64,000 nucleotides of DNA from Bacillus solitudinis (lineage in GTDB: Bacteria > Bacillota > Bacilli > Bacillales > Bacillaceae_D), in NCBI RefSeq assembly GCF_002797395.1, contig NZ_KZ454943.1, positions 2,486,211 through 2,550,210 of the forward strand. The letters run 5' to 3'. The stretch's first letter is position 1; each line of letters opens with the position of its first letter. The notes under the pieces are model-generated. The model had not been told where the DNA came from and did no database searches. It was given only the letters and a program-made list of their open reading frames with translations. Shown here in pieces: positions 7,025 to 16,315 of this stretch. The translations under genes and the position numbers were made by a program.

Positions 7025-8518
7025 GTGAATCAACATTATATTTTTGGAAATGAAAAACAAAACTACACAGTCATAAACGTAAACACATTTTATAATTCAA
7101 AACGAGGCTATGGTTTAGAGATGGGTTTTCCTGCAGAAAACACTAAGTCGGTATGTTTTCGCGCAGATGTTATTGCTGGAGAAGATTATCTCATTTGTTT
7201 GAAAATAAAAGGTCAAATGACAGATGAACAATGTTTACTCGTAAATGATGTAGAAATTAAAAAAGATTGGCAACAGGAGGAAGATAATTACTTCGTCAGT
7301 TATAAGTTTGCGGCGATTGAAGACAGTTTATTTTTGGATATGCCTGTGCCGTTTGAAGAATTATGTGAGCTGTCTATTTCGCTCTTACCAAAACGTATAG
7401 CAAGTGAATATCCTGTTATTTTTTTAATTAGCGATTCCACAGTGAAAACATACGATATTGATCAATCACCTATGGCAGGATGGGGGCAAGTCATTTCTCG
7501 TTTTTTAAAACGAGAGATTAGCGTTGAAAATCGCGCAATGGGAGGAAGAAGTACAAAGCTTTCTTACAAGGAAGGTAGGTTAAATGACTTGTTAGTAGAT
7601 ATAAAACCCGGTGATTACATGTTTATACAATTTGCACATAACGATATGAGTCGTGAAAAACCAGAACGGTACGTGACTATCGAACAATACAAAGATTATC
7701 TAAATAATAAGTATATAAAAGGAGCAAAGCAACGTAGTGCTATCCCTGTATGCCTTACCTCTACAAACAGAAGAACGTTTGATGATGCAACCGAAATATT
7801 TGTTGACTCTTTTCCAACCTACACTCTTGCAATGAAAGAAGTGGCGAAAGAAAATAAGCTTACCCTACTTGAATTAAATAAAAAAAGTCTAGCATTTTAT
7901 AACTCACTTGGCATGAAAAATACAGACCCACTCTTCATGCAATTACGTCCAGGGGAACATCCAAATTATCTAGAAGGCTTAGATGACAATACTCACTTTC
8001 GAGAAGCTGGAGCTAAACAAATGGCACGAATGGTCATCGAAGAAATTGATGAAAAACTCCCAGAAATACGTCCCTATACATTGAACCCACAAGTCATTTT
8101 AAAAGAGGTCTTCCCTGACACAATGAATTATTGGGCACGAGATCAAGTGGAATTAATGGCCCGATTTGGCTTCATGGCAGGAGAACAGGACGGTCTTTTT
8201 CATCCAGAAGCTGACATTACGGTAGGAGAGTTTTTGTCTGCTCTTGAAAAATTAGAGAATAAGATATCACAGCAACGGGTTGTTAACACGATGAAGCTAA
8301 AACTTTCTGAAGGGAAACTATTAGACTTATATACTGTAACTTCGGCTGCTGCCTACTTAGGATTTCCAGACGTAAATGGACAGTTCCTTAGAAATGAGCC
8401 CAAAAATCTGATACAACCAGATGATAGATTAACCAAAGGAGAGACAGCTGCTTATCTGTACAAACTTTATTTTTATTTAAAGCTTAAGGAGCATGCGAGT
8501 ACTTCTAAAGCTTATTAG
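7025..8518 (+). CDS. SGNH-type rhamnogalacturonan acetylesterase with SLH-like repeats, 497 aa
   Basis: Residues 1-125 look like a beta-sandwich domain. The SGNH hydrolase follows, with the nucleophile in LISDSTVKTYD (Ser138), the oxyanion Gly in AMGGRSTK (173-174), Asn in AHNDM (206) and the Asp/His pair in DDNTHF (321/324), the arrangement of RhgT/YesT-like CE12 esterases that deacetylate rhamnogalacturonan. Two SLH-like repeats follow (about 365-410 and 430-490; NYWARDQVELMARFGFMAG, HPEADITVGEFLSAL). GTG 7025 follows GGAGGGG. There is no signal peptide, which is odd for SLH-bearing proteins. A duplicated leader precedes it and a terminator follows. Confidence 0.85.
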   Translation: MNQHYIFGNEKQNYTVINVNTFYNSKRGYGLEMGFPAENTKSVCFRADVIAGEDYLICLKIKGQMTDEQCLLVNDVEIKKDWQQEEDNYFVSYKFAAIEDSLFLDMPVPFEELCELSISLLPKRIASEYPVIFLISDSTVKTYDIDQSPMAGWGQVISRFLKREISVENRAMGGRSTKLSYKEGRLNDLLVDIKPGDYMFIQFAHNDMSREKPERYVTIEQYKDYLNNKYIKGAKQRSAIPVCLTSTNRRTFDDATEIFVDSFPTYTLAMKEVAKENKLTLLELNKKSLAFYNSLGMKNTDPLFMQLRPGEHPNYLEGLDDNTHFREAGAKQMARMVIEEIDEKLPEIRPYTLNPQVILKEVFPDTMNYWARDQVELMARFGFMAGEQDGLFHPEADITVGEFLSALEKLENKISQQRVVNTMKLKLSEGKLLDLYTVTSAAAYLGFPDVNGQFLRNEPKNLIQPDDRLTKGETAAYLYKLYFYLKLKEHASTSKAY

Positions 8519-8628
8519 TAGGGAAGGATCTATATTAAGGTAGGGAAATGTAACTACCTTAGGACGGAAACAAAAAGAGGCTGTCCATGCCTCCTCTCTA
8601 GTAGACGAGGGAAATGATAAAAAAGGCT

Positions 8629-8679
8629 CTAAGCGGTTTTAGTCCTATTTTTAATAGGGCTAAGGCCGCTTAGTTTTTT
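8629..8679 (+). terminator. Terminator of the esterase gene
   Basis: CTAAGCGG/CCGCTTAG outer stem with inner TTAG-CCTAT/ATAGG-CTAA pairing, followed by TTTTTT. The rest of 8519-8800 holds no gene. Confidence 0.8.
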
Positions 8680-8800
8680 GAAGTTGATCATGATTATAGA
8701 ATTTATGCACTCATCAACTGCAAGGCAAAGTTCGTCAAACTTATAATATCTCCATTTGAATGTTCACCAAAAAAGACTCATTCGAATCATTATCAGCAAT

Positions 8801-8934
8801 TGTAAATGAAACCTTTCTAAACTATAAAGTGCGGAAGTCAGTATTAAATGTTAATTAAGAACATAAAGGAGAGCAGGATATGTAAAAGGTTTACCTGTTA
8901 CAATTAAATTGGAAGTTCATAAGAAGGGAGGATG
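8801..8934 (+). repeat. Duplicated 134-nt promoter/leader module, copy B
   Basis: Aligned with copy A from TGTAAATGAAACCTTTCTAA to AAGAAGGGAGGATG. TACAAT replaces TATAAT at the -10 position, again with a poor -35. It precedes the first solute-binding protein gene, so that gene and the esterase likely share one activator. Confidence 0.75.
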
Positions 8935-9043
8935 TTAAAAGCGATTATAATCTCTTTTAACTAAGAAATATGGAAACACCTACTAAAAAGGGTTTCGGGT
9001 TTAAGAAAATTGAGATTAAAATAATTTAATGGAGGGGTTACTT

Positions 9044-10588
9044 ATGAAAAAATCCAAAAAACTTTTTTCGTGGTTAGGTGTTTTATCTTGTACAGCAATG
9101 CTAATAACGGCTTGTAGCCAAAGTGGAAATTCATCAACAAATAATGAAGGAAACTCCAATAATACAAATACAGAAGAAGTATCAAATGAACCTACAAAGA
9201 TTACGATGATGACAGTGCTTCACACTCCTGAAACGCCATCTGATAAGATTTTAAATATGATTGAAGAAAAAACGAACACGGATTTAGATATTCAATGGGT
9301 TCCAGATAGTACGTATGAAGACAGATTAAACACGGCATTTGCAACAGGAACACTTCCGCAAATCGTTCCAATGGGTTTTAATATGTATGCTCAATTTAAA
9401 GAAGCGATTCGTGATAATCAATTTTGGGAAATTGGCCCTTATCTAGCTGAGTATGAAAATTTAAGTAGACTAAAGGATGAAGTACTTGAAAATACAAAGG
9501 TAGACGGAAAGGTTTACGGGATTTATCAAGGAAGACCTTTGTCACGTCAAGGGTATTTATATAGAAAAGACTGGGCTGATAATTTAGGTATTGAAAAGCC
9601 GACAAATACGGAAGAATTTTTTGAAATGTTGAGAGCGTTTACAGAGGATGACCCCGATGGAAATGGTCAAGATGACACCATTGGTTTAACAGATCGTAGT
9701 GATTTAATCTACGGGGCCTTTAAAACGGTTTCTTCTTGGTTTGGGACACCGAACGAATGGGGATTCAAAGACGATGAGTTGTTACCAGAGTTTATGTTTG
9801 ATGAATATATCGACACTCTGGATTACATGAAAAAGATTCATAGCAATGGTTATATGAACCAGGATTTTCCAGTAACTAGTAAACCGGATCAACAAGCGAT
9901 GTTTAAAAATGGAACTGCGGGTGTTTATGTTGGTTCAATAGGGGATGTTGCAAGTCTGTATAATGATGCAAGTGAGTTGAATCCAGATTTAGAATATGAT
10001 GTTCACAACTATGTTGAAGGCCCACACGGAGAATTTGGTATTTGGGCAATTCCTGGGTTTGGAGCTGTTAACTTATTCCCTAAATCTGCAATTGAAACAG
10101 AAGATGAGTTAAGAAAAATTTTAGAGTTCTATGATCATTTAATGACAACTGAAATTGCGAACTTACTTGTTTGGGGTATTGAAGGTGAGCACTATGAAGT
10201 GATTGATGGACGTGCTGCACCAATTGAAGATAACCGGACGGCAATTGATAATGAAGTACGACCATTGTTATCGATAGAAATCGGTGAACCGGATACAAGT
10301 GGAAGATATGAGGGGTATAGTCATTACGATGTTAAAACAAAAGCAGATGAGTTAGTTGTTGATAATAATAACTACCTTGTTCACGACCCGACCGTAACAC
10401 TTGATTCGGATACTTATGTTAAAAGTTCAGAGACACTTAAACAAATTATTGTTGATGCAACCTACAAATATATTTTAGGTCAAATTGACAAAGAAGGTTT
10501 TGAGCAGGCTGTAGATAATTGGAGGAAACAAGGTGGTAGTGATGTGATTGCTGAGTATAATGCTCACTATCAAGAGATTAATAACTAA
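9044..10588 (+). CDS. ABC solute-binding lipoprotein, LplA/YtcQ-like, 514 aa
   Basis: A family 1 extracellular solute-binding protein. Start 9044 is preferred because GGAGGGG lies 7 nt upstream; it gives a lipoprotein signal MKKSKKLFSWLGVLSCTAML with lipobox ITAC and Cys24. A Ser/Asn-rich linker follows, then the two-lobe domain, including the motifs RKDWADNLGIEKPTNTEEF and FTEDDPDGNGQDDTIG seen in large oligosaccharide-binding lipoproteins associated with rhamnogalacturonan or pectin uptake. It shares about the whole length with the protein at 11299. No permease or ATPase gene is adjacent. Expression is expected from duplicated leader B. Confidence 0.88.
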   Translation: MKKSKKLFSWLGVLSCTAMLITACSQSGNSSTNNEGNSNNTNTEEVSNEPTKITMMTVLHTPETPSDKILNMIEEKTNTDLDIQWVPDSTYEDRLNTAFATGTLPQIVPMGFNMYAQFKEAIRDNQFWEIGPYLAEYENLSRLKDEVLENTKVDGKVYGIYQGRPLSRQGYLYRKDWADNLGIEKPTNTEEFFEMLRAFTEDDPDGNGQDDTIGLTDRSDLIYGAFKTVSSWFGTPNEWGFKDDELLPEFMFDEYIDTLDYMKKIHSNGYMNQDFPVTSKPDQQAMFKNGTAGVYVGSIGDVASLYNDASELNPDLEYDVHNYVEGPHGEFGIWAIPGFGAVNLFPKSAIETEDELRKILEFYDHLMTTEIANLLVWGIEGEHYEVIDGRAAPIEDNRTAIDNEVRPLLSIEIGEPDTSGRYEGYSHYDVKTKADELVVDNNNYLVHDPTVTLDSDTYVKSSETLKQIIVDATYKYILGQIDKEGFEQAVDNWRKQGGSDVIAEYNAHYQEINN

Positions 10589-10672
10589 ACAGTAAAAAAG
10601 GGGGCAGATTCCAGGAAGCGAACCTCAACAAAACGGAAGGTTTAGTGAATAGAGATTTAAGCAACTATTAAC

Positions 10673-10719
10673 GAGGGCACTGAAAAAGGTACGAGTTTTA
10701 CCTTTTTCAGTGCCCTTTA
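10673..10719 (+). terminator. CACTGAAAAAGG-family palindromic terminator
   Basis: GAGGGCACTGAAAAAGGT pairs with ACCTTTTTCAGTGCCCTTT. Member of a dispersed repeat family (18095, 31927, 48053, 48915, 53484). It lies 85 nt after the solute-binding gene. Confidence 0.75.
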
Positions 10720-11298
10720 TTGAGCCAGGGTTATTTTCTTTAATCCCCCTTAAGTGTAAGAAAAAAACAAGCATCTTCACAAGAGGTAGGTCCTTTTTGA
10801 ATGGAGAAACCCATTGGATGATCCTACATATTGGAGGATTAGTATGCAGTGACTTGCATTTACGGATCTGAGTAGACGCATGGAAAAGTCCATGTGTCTA
10901 TTCTATTTCCAGAAAGTAAACTTGGAATTTCCGGGGGATAAGTATAATGAAACCCCAAATATTTTCCATAGCAATATGGGCACATTTTTTAAACAATAAA
11001 AACCGATGGAAAACTATGTTCTATGTGTTAAGCTTTTACTATGTAAACGCTTTCCTAAATATTGTATTAACATTCTACTATATTTACATTTTTGAAATTA
11101 GATATTGCTTAGGTGAAAAACTCTTATGTATTGCATGTTATAAACCAATATCTAGCTATTAACATGCTTATCAAAAAAATGATGAAGGAGGAAATGTACT
11201 AATAAACTTGAAAAACTAGTGCTAGTAAATCTATCCCAAAGTAAACCATAAAAGCAAATTGTCAAATATTCAGTTCATTAACTAAGGAGGAGATAGTA
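10720..11298 (+). other. Upstream region of the second solute-binding gene
   Basis: Contains a hairpin AGACGCATGG/CCATGTGTCT (10873-10898, one G-T pair), a cre-like TGTAAACGCTTTCC (11042-11055, 13/14) and an AT-rich promoter region. A 71-codon frame at 10947-11162 is probably not a gene. The final AAGGAGGAG precedes ATG 11299. Confidence 0.5.
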
Positions 11299-12840
11299 AT
11301 GTTAAATAATCAATTGGTTCCGCTTACAAAAAAACCTATTATTTTTTGTGTTTTTACCCTAATTCTATTTATGAGTGTGGCATGTTCAAGCTCACTAAAT
11401 AGTGAAGTTGCAAATGAAAATGGAGGAGATGGTCCACGGGAAATTAGTATTATGGCAAACTTCCATACAGCTCAAGTCGCTTCGGATAGGTCTATTATTG
11501 AGAAATTAGAGGAAATGACAAATACAAAGTTGGATATTACTTGGGTAATGGATGAAGTCTATGATGAGAAAATGAACTCAGTTGTTGCAACTAATACGTT
11601 TCCACAAGCAATGTTTGTGAAAAATAGTGAATCGTTTATACAGATGAAAGATTCCATTAATGAGGATCAGTATTGGGAAATTGGTCAATTTCTTGACGAC
11701 TATGAATACTTAAGCAACCTTGATCCTGATGTGTTAAAAAACACAGCTGTAAATGGTGAAATTTACTCACTTTATTCGGGTAGACCATCGTCACGTTGGG
11801 GACTAGAATATCGTAAGGATTGGGCAGATAATCTTGGTTTAAGCGCTCCAACAACCACAGATGAACTGTATGAAATGTTTAAAGCGTTTACAGAGCAAGA
11901 TCCAGATGGAAATGGTAAAGACGATACGATTGGAGTAGCTGTTAGTTCAGACTTAGTTTATGGTGGCTTTAAGTTTGTGAGCTCCTATTTTGGCACCCCA
12001 AATAACTGGGGTGAGAAGGATGGGAAATTGTTACCAGAATTTATGTTTCCTAGCTACATTGATACAATGGATTTCTTTAAAAGATTAAGAGATGAAGGAC
12101 TTGTTAATCTAGACTTCCCTGTTACTAGTCAAACAGATCAGAACGCTATGTTATTAAGTGGTAAGGCAGGTTCTGTTGTTGGTTGTATATGTAGTGCCGG
12201 CGGTTTCCAAGATCAATTACAAGAATCAAATCCCGATGGAAGGTTAGATGTACAGAATCGTATCGCAGGACCTCATGGTGAACCTGGTACATGGTCTAGT
12301 TCTGGGTATGGAACAGTAGTCTTATTCCCTAAATCTTCTAATAAGACAGAGAAAGACCTTAGAGAAGTGTTAGCCTTTTTTAATGAACTAATGAAACCCG
12401 AAGTTTATAATATGTTAACATTTGGTGTTGAAGGTGAGCACTATGAAGTAGTTGACGGTAAAGCGAAAGGACTAACAGACAAGGAAGCTCAAGACTCGTT
12501 TCAACAGAGTGTTCGTCCGTTGTTAGGTTTAGTTATTGGTGATGAATCAACGGTTGATGCATTACAGCCTTATCCTAAAAATGAATTGTATGAAAAACAA
12601 TATAATCAAATGCTAGATAACAATAATATTTTAATTAATGATCCAACAGCTCCATTAGATTCAAAAACTTACGGGGAAAAAGGGTCATTCCTTCAACAAA
12701 TTATTGATGATGCGACTGTACTATATATGCTAGGTGATATTGATGAAGATGGTTTCCGAGATGCAATAGCTAACTGGGAGCAACAAGGTGGAGATCAAAT
12801 TATTGCAGAATATAACGAAGGATACCAGAATTTACAGTAA
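11299..12840 (+). CDS. ABC solute-binding lipoprotein, paralogue of the preceding one, 513 aa
   Basis: Same family and length as the protein at 9044; shared stretches include RKDWADNLG, DPDGNGKDDTIG, LPEFMF, VEGEHYEVVDG and the ending AIANWEQQGGDQIIAEYN. The signal has a hydrophobic core (residues 14-27) and lipobox SVAC with Cys29. AAGGAGGAG is well spaced from ATG. It has its own terminator, so it is not simply co-transcribed. Two paralogues side by side suggest duplication followed by divergence for different pectin-derived oligosaccharides. The partner permeases must be encoded elsewhere. Confidence 0.88.
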   Translation: MLNNQLVPLTKKPIIFCVFTLILFMSVACSSSLNSEVANENGGDGPREISIMANFHTAQVASDRSIIEKLEEMTNTKLDITWVMDEVYDEKMNSVVATNTFPQAMFVKNSESFIQMKDSINEDQYWEIGQFLDDYEYLSNLDPDVLKNTAVNGEIYSLYSGRPSSRWGLEYRKDWADNLGLSAPTTTDELYEMFKAFTEQDPDGNGKDDTIGVAVSSDLVYGGFKFVSSYFGTPNNWGEKDGKLLPEFMFPSYIDTMDFFKRLRDEGLVNLDFPVTSQTDQNAMLLSGKAGSVVGCICSAGGFQDQLQESNPDGRLDVQNRIAGPHGEPGTWSSSGYGTVVLFPKSSNKTEKDLREVLAFFNELMKPEVYNMLTFGVEGEHYEVVDGKAKGLTDKEAQDSFQQSVRPLLGLVIGDESTVDALQPYPKNELYEKQYNQMLDNNNILINDPTAPLDSKTYGEKGSFLQQIIDDATVLYMLGDIDEDGFRDAIANWEQQGGDQIIAEYNEGYQNLQ

Positions 12841-12876
12841 GGACAATGATATAGGTTTTCTATCTTAAATAAAAAC

Positions 12877-12920
12877 AATGAACGTACCGTAGGGAAACTA
12901 ATCGGTACGTTCATTATTTT
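12877..12920 (+). terminator. Terminator of the second solute-binding gene
   Basis: A perfect 12-bp stem AATGAACGTACC/GGTACGTTCATT, followed by ATTTT. Confidence 0.85.
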
Positions 12921-12944
12921 AAAATGATTGAGGAGGAACATGTT

Positions 12945-13943
12945 ATGGAAGGTTATTCGATAAAAGAAGCCACAGTAGTTGTGGACCAAATTTTTACTGG
13001 ATGTAATGGAGAAATAGTTGAGGGAAAGCAAACATTTAAGTTCATTCAAAGTGCAGTAGATAGTGTAGAACCGTCTGCAAATCAACCGTGTATTATCTAT
13101 ATTAAAAAAGGGATATATCATGAAAAAGTAGAAATAAACAAACCAGGGATCACTTTAATTGGAGAAGATCGAGACGAAACAATACTTACATATAATGTAG
13201 CAAATGGTAGTGAAAAAGCCGATGGAAGCACATACGGGACTTCTGGTAGCGCTAGTATAACAGTTAATGAAGAGGATTTTACAGCTTTTAATGTAACGTT
13301 TGAAAATGCCTTTGATTATTTTTTAGAAACAAATAAGGAAGAAGACGATTCAACAAAGATTAAAAATGTGCAGGCAGTTGCTTTTTGTACAGCAAGTAAT
13401 AGTACTCGGACACGCATAACAAATTGTAGGTTTCGTAGTGTACAAGATACATTACTAACCAATGTAGGTACCCATTACTTTAAGGAATGTGTTATTGAGG
13501 GAGCAGTTGATTTTATTTTTGGTGGAGGTCAGGCTGTCTTTGATAATTGTAAAATTATTTCATTAGATAGGAGGAGCGAGACAAATAATGGCTATATAAC
13601 AGCTGCAAGCACTTTAATTACACAACCATATGGCTTTTTATTTGAGAATTGCATGTTGGTAAAAGAAACAGAAGAGATGGCTGACCACTCCGTTTATCTG
13701 GGAAGAGCCTGGCAACCAGGTGGAAACCCAGATGCACAAGGCAGTGTACTATTTAAAAATTGTGAAATGGGTTCCCATATTAAACAGAACGGATGGACAC
13801 AGATGGCCGGTTTTTCTCCAATGGATGCAAGATTATATGAGTATGGCAGTAAAGGACCAGGCGCTTTGTCAAGTGATAGTAGGAGGATACTTTCTGAAAA
13901 GGAAGCGATAGATTTTTCAAAAGAACGCGTATTAAAATGTTAA
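12945..13943 (+). CDS. Pectinesterase (CE8), cytoplasmic, 332 aa
   Basis: A right-handed beta-helix pectin methylesterase hydrolysing methyl esters of galacturonosyl residues. The family motifs are present in order: FKFIQSAVDSV, GYITAA, NVQAVAF (catalytic-site Gln), VQDTLL (Gln and Asp), DFIFGGG (nucleophile Asp) and YLGRAW (Arg; canonical LGRPW has Pro here). Start 12945 is chosen because GAGGAGG sits 7-8 nt upstream. Without a signal peptide the enzyme should act on imported methylated oligogalacturonides. It follows the solute-binding gene and its terminator, and precedes an AraC regulator. Confidence 0.9.
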   Translation: MEGYSIKEATVVVDQIFTGCNGEIVEGKQTFKFIQSAVDSVEPSANQPCIIYIKKGIYHEKVEINKPGITLIGEDRDETILTYNVANGSEKADGSTYGTSGSASITVNEEDFTAFNVTFENAFDYFLETNKEEDDSTKIKNVQAVAFCTASNSTRTRITNCRFRSVQDTLLTNVGTHYFKECVIEGAVDFIFGGGQAVFDNCKIISLDRRSETNNGYITAASTLITQPYGFLFENCMLVKETEEMADHSVYLGRAWQPGGNPDAQGSVLFKNCEMGSHIKQNGWTQMAGFSPMDARLYEYGSKGPGALSSDSRRILSEKEAIDFSKERVLKC

Positions 13944-14046
13944 CTAATTGGTCAATACACTTTATGGAAAGTATAGTAACTACATGTTTTGCCGACTTTT
14001 AATTAAGGAGATAAAATCTGTACTTTACAAACGAGGAAGTGTTTAA

Positions 14047-14931
14047 ATGCAAAATATTAATGATGAATTGCTTATTCATGAAACAGTGCCTACATTTATA
14101 ATTCAATATAAAACAAGCGACATTACTGCATCAAACTTCCATTTTCATTCAGGGTATGAAATCGTTTGGTTAAAGCAAGGGGAAGCAAAATATATTTTTG
14201 AGGAGAAAGTATATCATTTAACAAAACACCATGTATTATTATTTAAAAGTACTGAGTTTCATAAAGTTAGTTTAAGTGCTAACTCTGTCTATGAACGAGT
14301 CGTAATTATGTTTACTGATGAATTTGTTTCATTCGATCACCCGATATTAACAAAGTTCAAGCAATTTTTAGAGGATTTACCTTTGCCACATTACGTTCTG
14401 CATTTATTTACATGGAAAGCCGAACAATTTCAGCATATTGTCGATCATTTATTACGCGAACAAGAAAATAACCAATGGGAACAGAAGAGTGCATTGGAAT
14501 TATACTTTCTTGAATTACTTCTATATTTAGGGAGAGAAATTCAACTTTCTTATGATCCAAAGTCTCATTTATCCGACTTTCAAGCCTCAAAGGATGTAGG
14601 TGTGCATGAGCGTATTTTAAAAGAAATCAATGTCATCTGGGATACTGATTGGTGCTTAGAAAATCTAGCAGATCGACTACATTTCAATAAGTATTACTTA
14701 TGCCACTTTTTTAAAAAAGAATTTGGCGTTACCATTTATCAATATATACAACAAAGAAGAATATATGAGGCAAAGAAAATGTTAATTAATACGGACATGC
14801 CCATCCATAAATTAGCTAAAAAAGTAGGCTTCACTTCAGTTTCTAGCTTTATTCGAAGTTTCAAAAATCATGTTCGTATGACGCCGAAGAAATATAGACA
14901 AACAACAAATATTCCCTCACTAGAGTTTTAA
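14047..14931 (+). CDS. AraC-family transcriptional regulator, 294 aa
   Basis: Cupin-like N-terminus (FHFHSGYEIVWLKQGEAKYI) and a C-terminal double HTH (LENLADRLHFNKYYLCHFFK and IHKLAKKVGFTSVSSFIRSF) ending RMTPKKYRQ. GAGGAAG precedes ATG. Same type as the protein at 5846, but clearly diverged. It closes the pectin block and probably controls the pectinesterase or second solute-binding gene. A shared bidirectional terminator lies downstream. Confidence 0.9.
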   Translation: MQNINDELLIHETVPTFIIQYKTSDITASNFHFHSGYEIVWLKQGEAKYIFEEKVYHLTKHHVLLFKSTEFHKVSLSANSVYERVVIMFTDEFVSFDHPILTKFKQFLEDLPLPHYVLHLFTWKAEQFQHIVDHLLREQENNQWEQKSALELYFLELLLYLGREIQLSYDPKSHLSDFQASKDVGVHERILKEINVIWDTDWCLENLADRLHFNKYYLCHFFKKEFGVTIYQYIQQRRIYEAKKMLINTDMPIHKLAKKVGFTSVSSFIRSFKNHVRMTPKKYRQTTNIPSLEF

Positions 14932-15099
14932 TTAAAAATAAAAGTGTTGTTACGATCCGAAACAGTACATGTGTATTCGATTTAAATATAGATATTAAAA
15001 TCATATTTTTGTTAAATTCCAGATAGGAAGGTTAGGTTTATCCTTCTCTATAACTGACTATAAGTGTGCCTAAAGGTACTAATCTCTCGTTGTCTAATT

Positions 15100-15132
15100 A
15101 AGCCCATCAATTAAAGTTGATGGGCTTCTTCT
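15100..15132. terminator. Bidirectional hairpin between convergent genes
   Basis: AAGCCCATCAA/TTGATGGGCTT is a perfect 11-bp stem with a 6-nt loop, CTTCTTT following on the plus strand. It lies between the AraC gene and the convergent M20 gene. Confidence 0.75.
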
Positions 15133-16242
15133 TTACGGATGTTCAGTTTTGACTAATCTCTTAGTTGTTTTATTATTAATAGAAGCTACAAATTCTTTGA
15201 GAACTTCTAGGTATTCTCTAACAGAGTCAATATAAACCATTTCTTTCTCACCATGCCAGTCAAAGCCAACTGGTCCAAACTCCACCGCGGCACCACCGTA
15301 TTTTGTGAAAAATTGACCATCGTTCGAACCGTGCTGACCATAAATATTTACTTGTTCGAGTTGAGTTTGACTTTTTATAGACCTCGCCAGTGCTTCGACA
15401 TATGGATCATCTTCTTTCGTCTTAACTGGACCGTTGCAAATATGGATTTTAACTATATCTTCTGTAATCCCTTGAATCTGTTTGAAAATTTGATCAGGTG
15501 ATTGGTCTGGTAAAAATCTGATATCAAGAGACATCTCACACTTTTCAGGTACCTTGTTGTAGACGGTCCCGCCTTTTATTTTAGCGAGATTTATAGACGG
15601 CTTGTCATACATCGGCGGGGCAGTCTCTTTTGCAAACGGAAGCTGAAGAATGTCTTCATAGAGATTATAAGCTTTCTTAATTGCATTATGGCCTTCCCAG
15701 GGTCGACTTCCGTGAGCAGGTTTGCCATAGACCTCAAAATCAAGCTGCAGTACTCCTTTAGATTGGATGGCAATTCCAAAATGTGTTGGTTCACCACAAA
15801 TGATAAAATCACCTAAGTACCCTTTTTCTGTCAAGTATTTTGTGCCGTTAACTCCACCTGTTTCTTCGTCAGGCACAAGTTGAAGCATAACTCGCGTTTC
15901 TAGGGGACTGTCCTTTAGTTGTGCCATCGTCTCCATCATCGTCGCCACTCCTGCTTTCATATCCACCGATCCGCGACCGTACATCTTTCCATCAAGTATA
16001 TAAGGTTGAAACTGTTCATCCGTTGCCTCGATGACATCTACATGACCATTTAAGACGATAGTGTTATCACCTTGGCCGATTTCAGACACTATCATATAAT
16101 AACCATTATTTTCGATCCTTTTCACTGGGAGGCCTCGGTCTTTTAACCATTTTTCGCAAAAAGCAATAGCTTCGTTCGCTCCTTCTTTCCTTGAACTGTC
16201 TATTTTTATTAAGTCCTCTAATAAGGTGATTGGATCACCCAT
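15133..16242 (-). CDS. M20-family ArgE/DapE-type metallopeptidase or deacylase, 369 aa
   Basis: Zinc-site motifs of the M20 family: NGHVDVIEA (His and catalytic Asp), GRGSVDMKAG (bridging Asp), PDEETGG (general base Glu and metal Glu), GEPTHFG (Asp position replaced by Glu) and a C-terminal H (DWHGEKE). The dimerisation domain occupies about 170-280. It should hydrolyse an amide bond in an N-acyl amino acid or small peptide in the cytoplasm. It is the second gene of a two-gene minus-strand unit with the ATP-grasp gene (74-nt gap). Substrate unknown. Confidence 0.85.
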   Translation of the reverse strand: MGDPITLLEDLIKIDSSRKEGANEAIAFCEKWLKDRGLPVKRIENNGYYMIVSEIGQGDNTIVLNGHVDVIEATDEQFQPYILDGKMYGRGSVDMKAGVATMMETMAQLKDSPLETRVMLQLVPDEETGGVNGTKYLTEKGYLGDFIICGEPTHFGIAIQSKGVLQLDFEVYGKPAHGSRPWEGHNAIKKAYNLYEDILQLPFAKETAPPMYDKPSINLAKIKGGTVYNKVPEKCEMSLDIRFLPDQSPDQIFKQIQGITEDIVKIHICNGPVKTKEDDPYVEALARSIKSQTQLEQVNIYGQHGSNDGQFFTKYGGAAVEFGPVGFDWHGEKEMVYIDSVREYLEVLKEFVASINNKTTKRLVKTEHP

Positions 16243-16315
16243 TTTATCCCTCCTAAGTGGCTAAAAGTAATTTTAGATTATTCACCCTCAATTTATACTA
16301 TCTTGTATTTTAAAA

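Noticed and set aside
10947-11162. 71-codon frame rich in Tyr, Phe and Ile
   Set aside because: Composition follows the AT-rich DNA, a cre-like site lies inside it, and the protein shows no family features; more likely the promoter region of the next gene.
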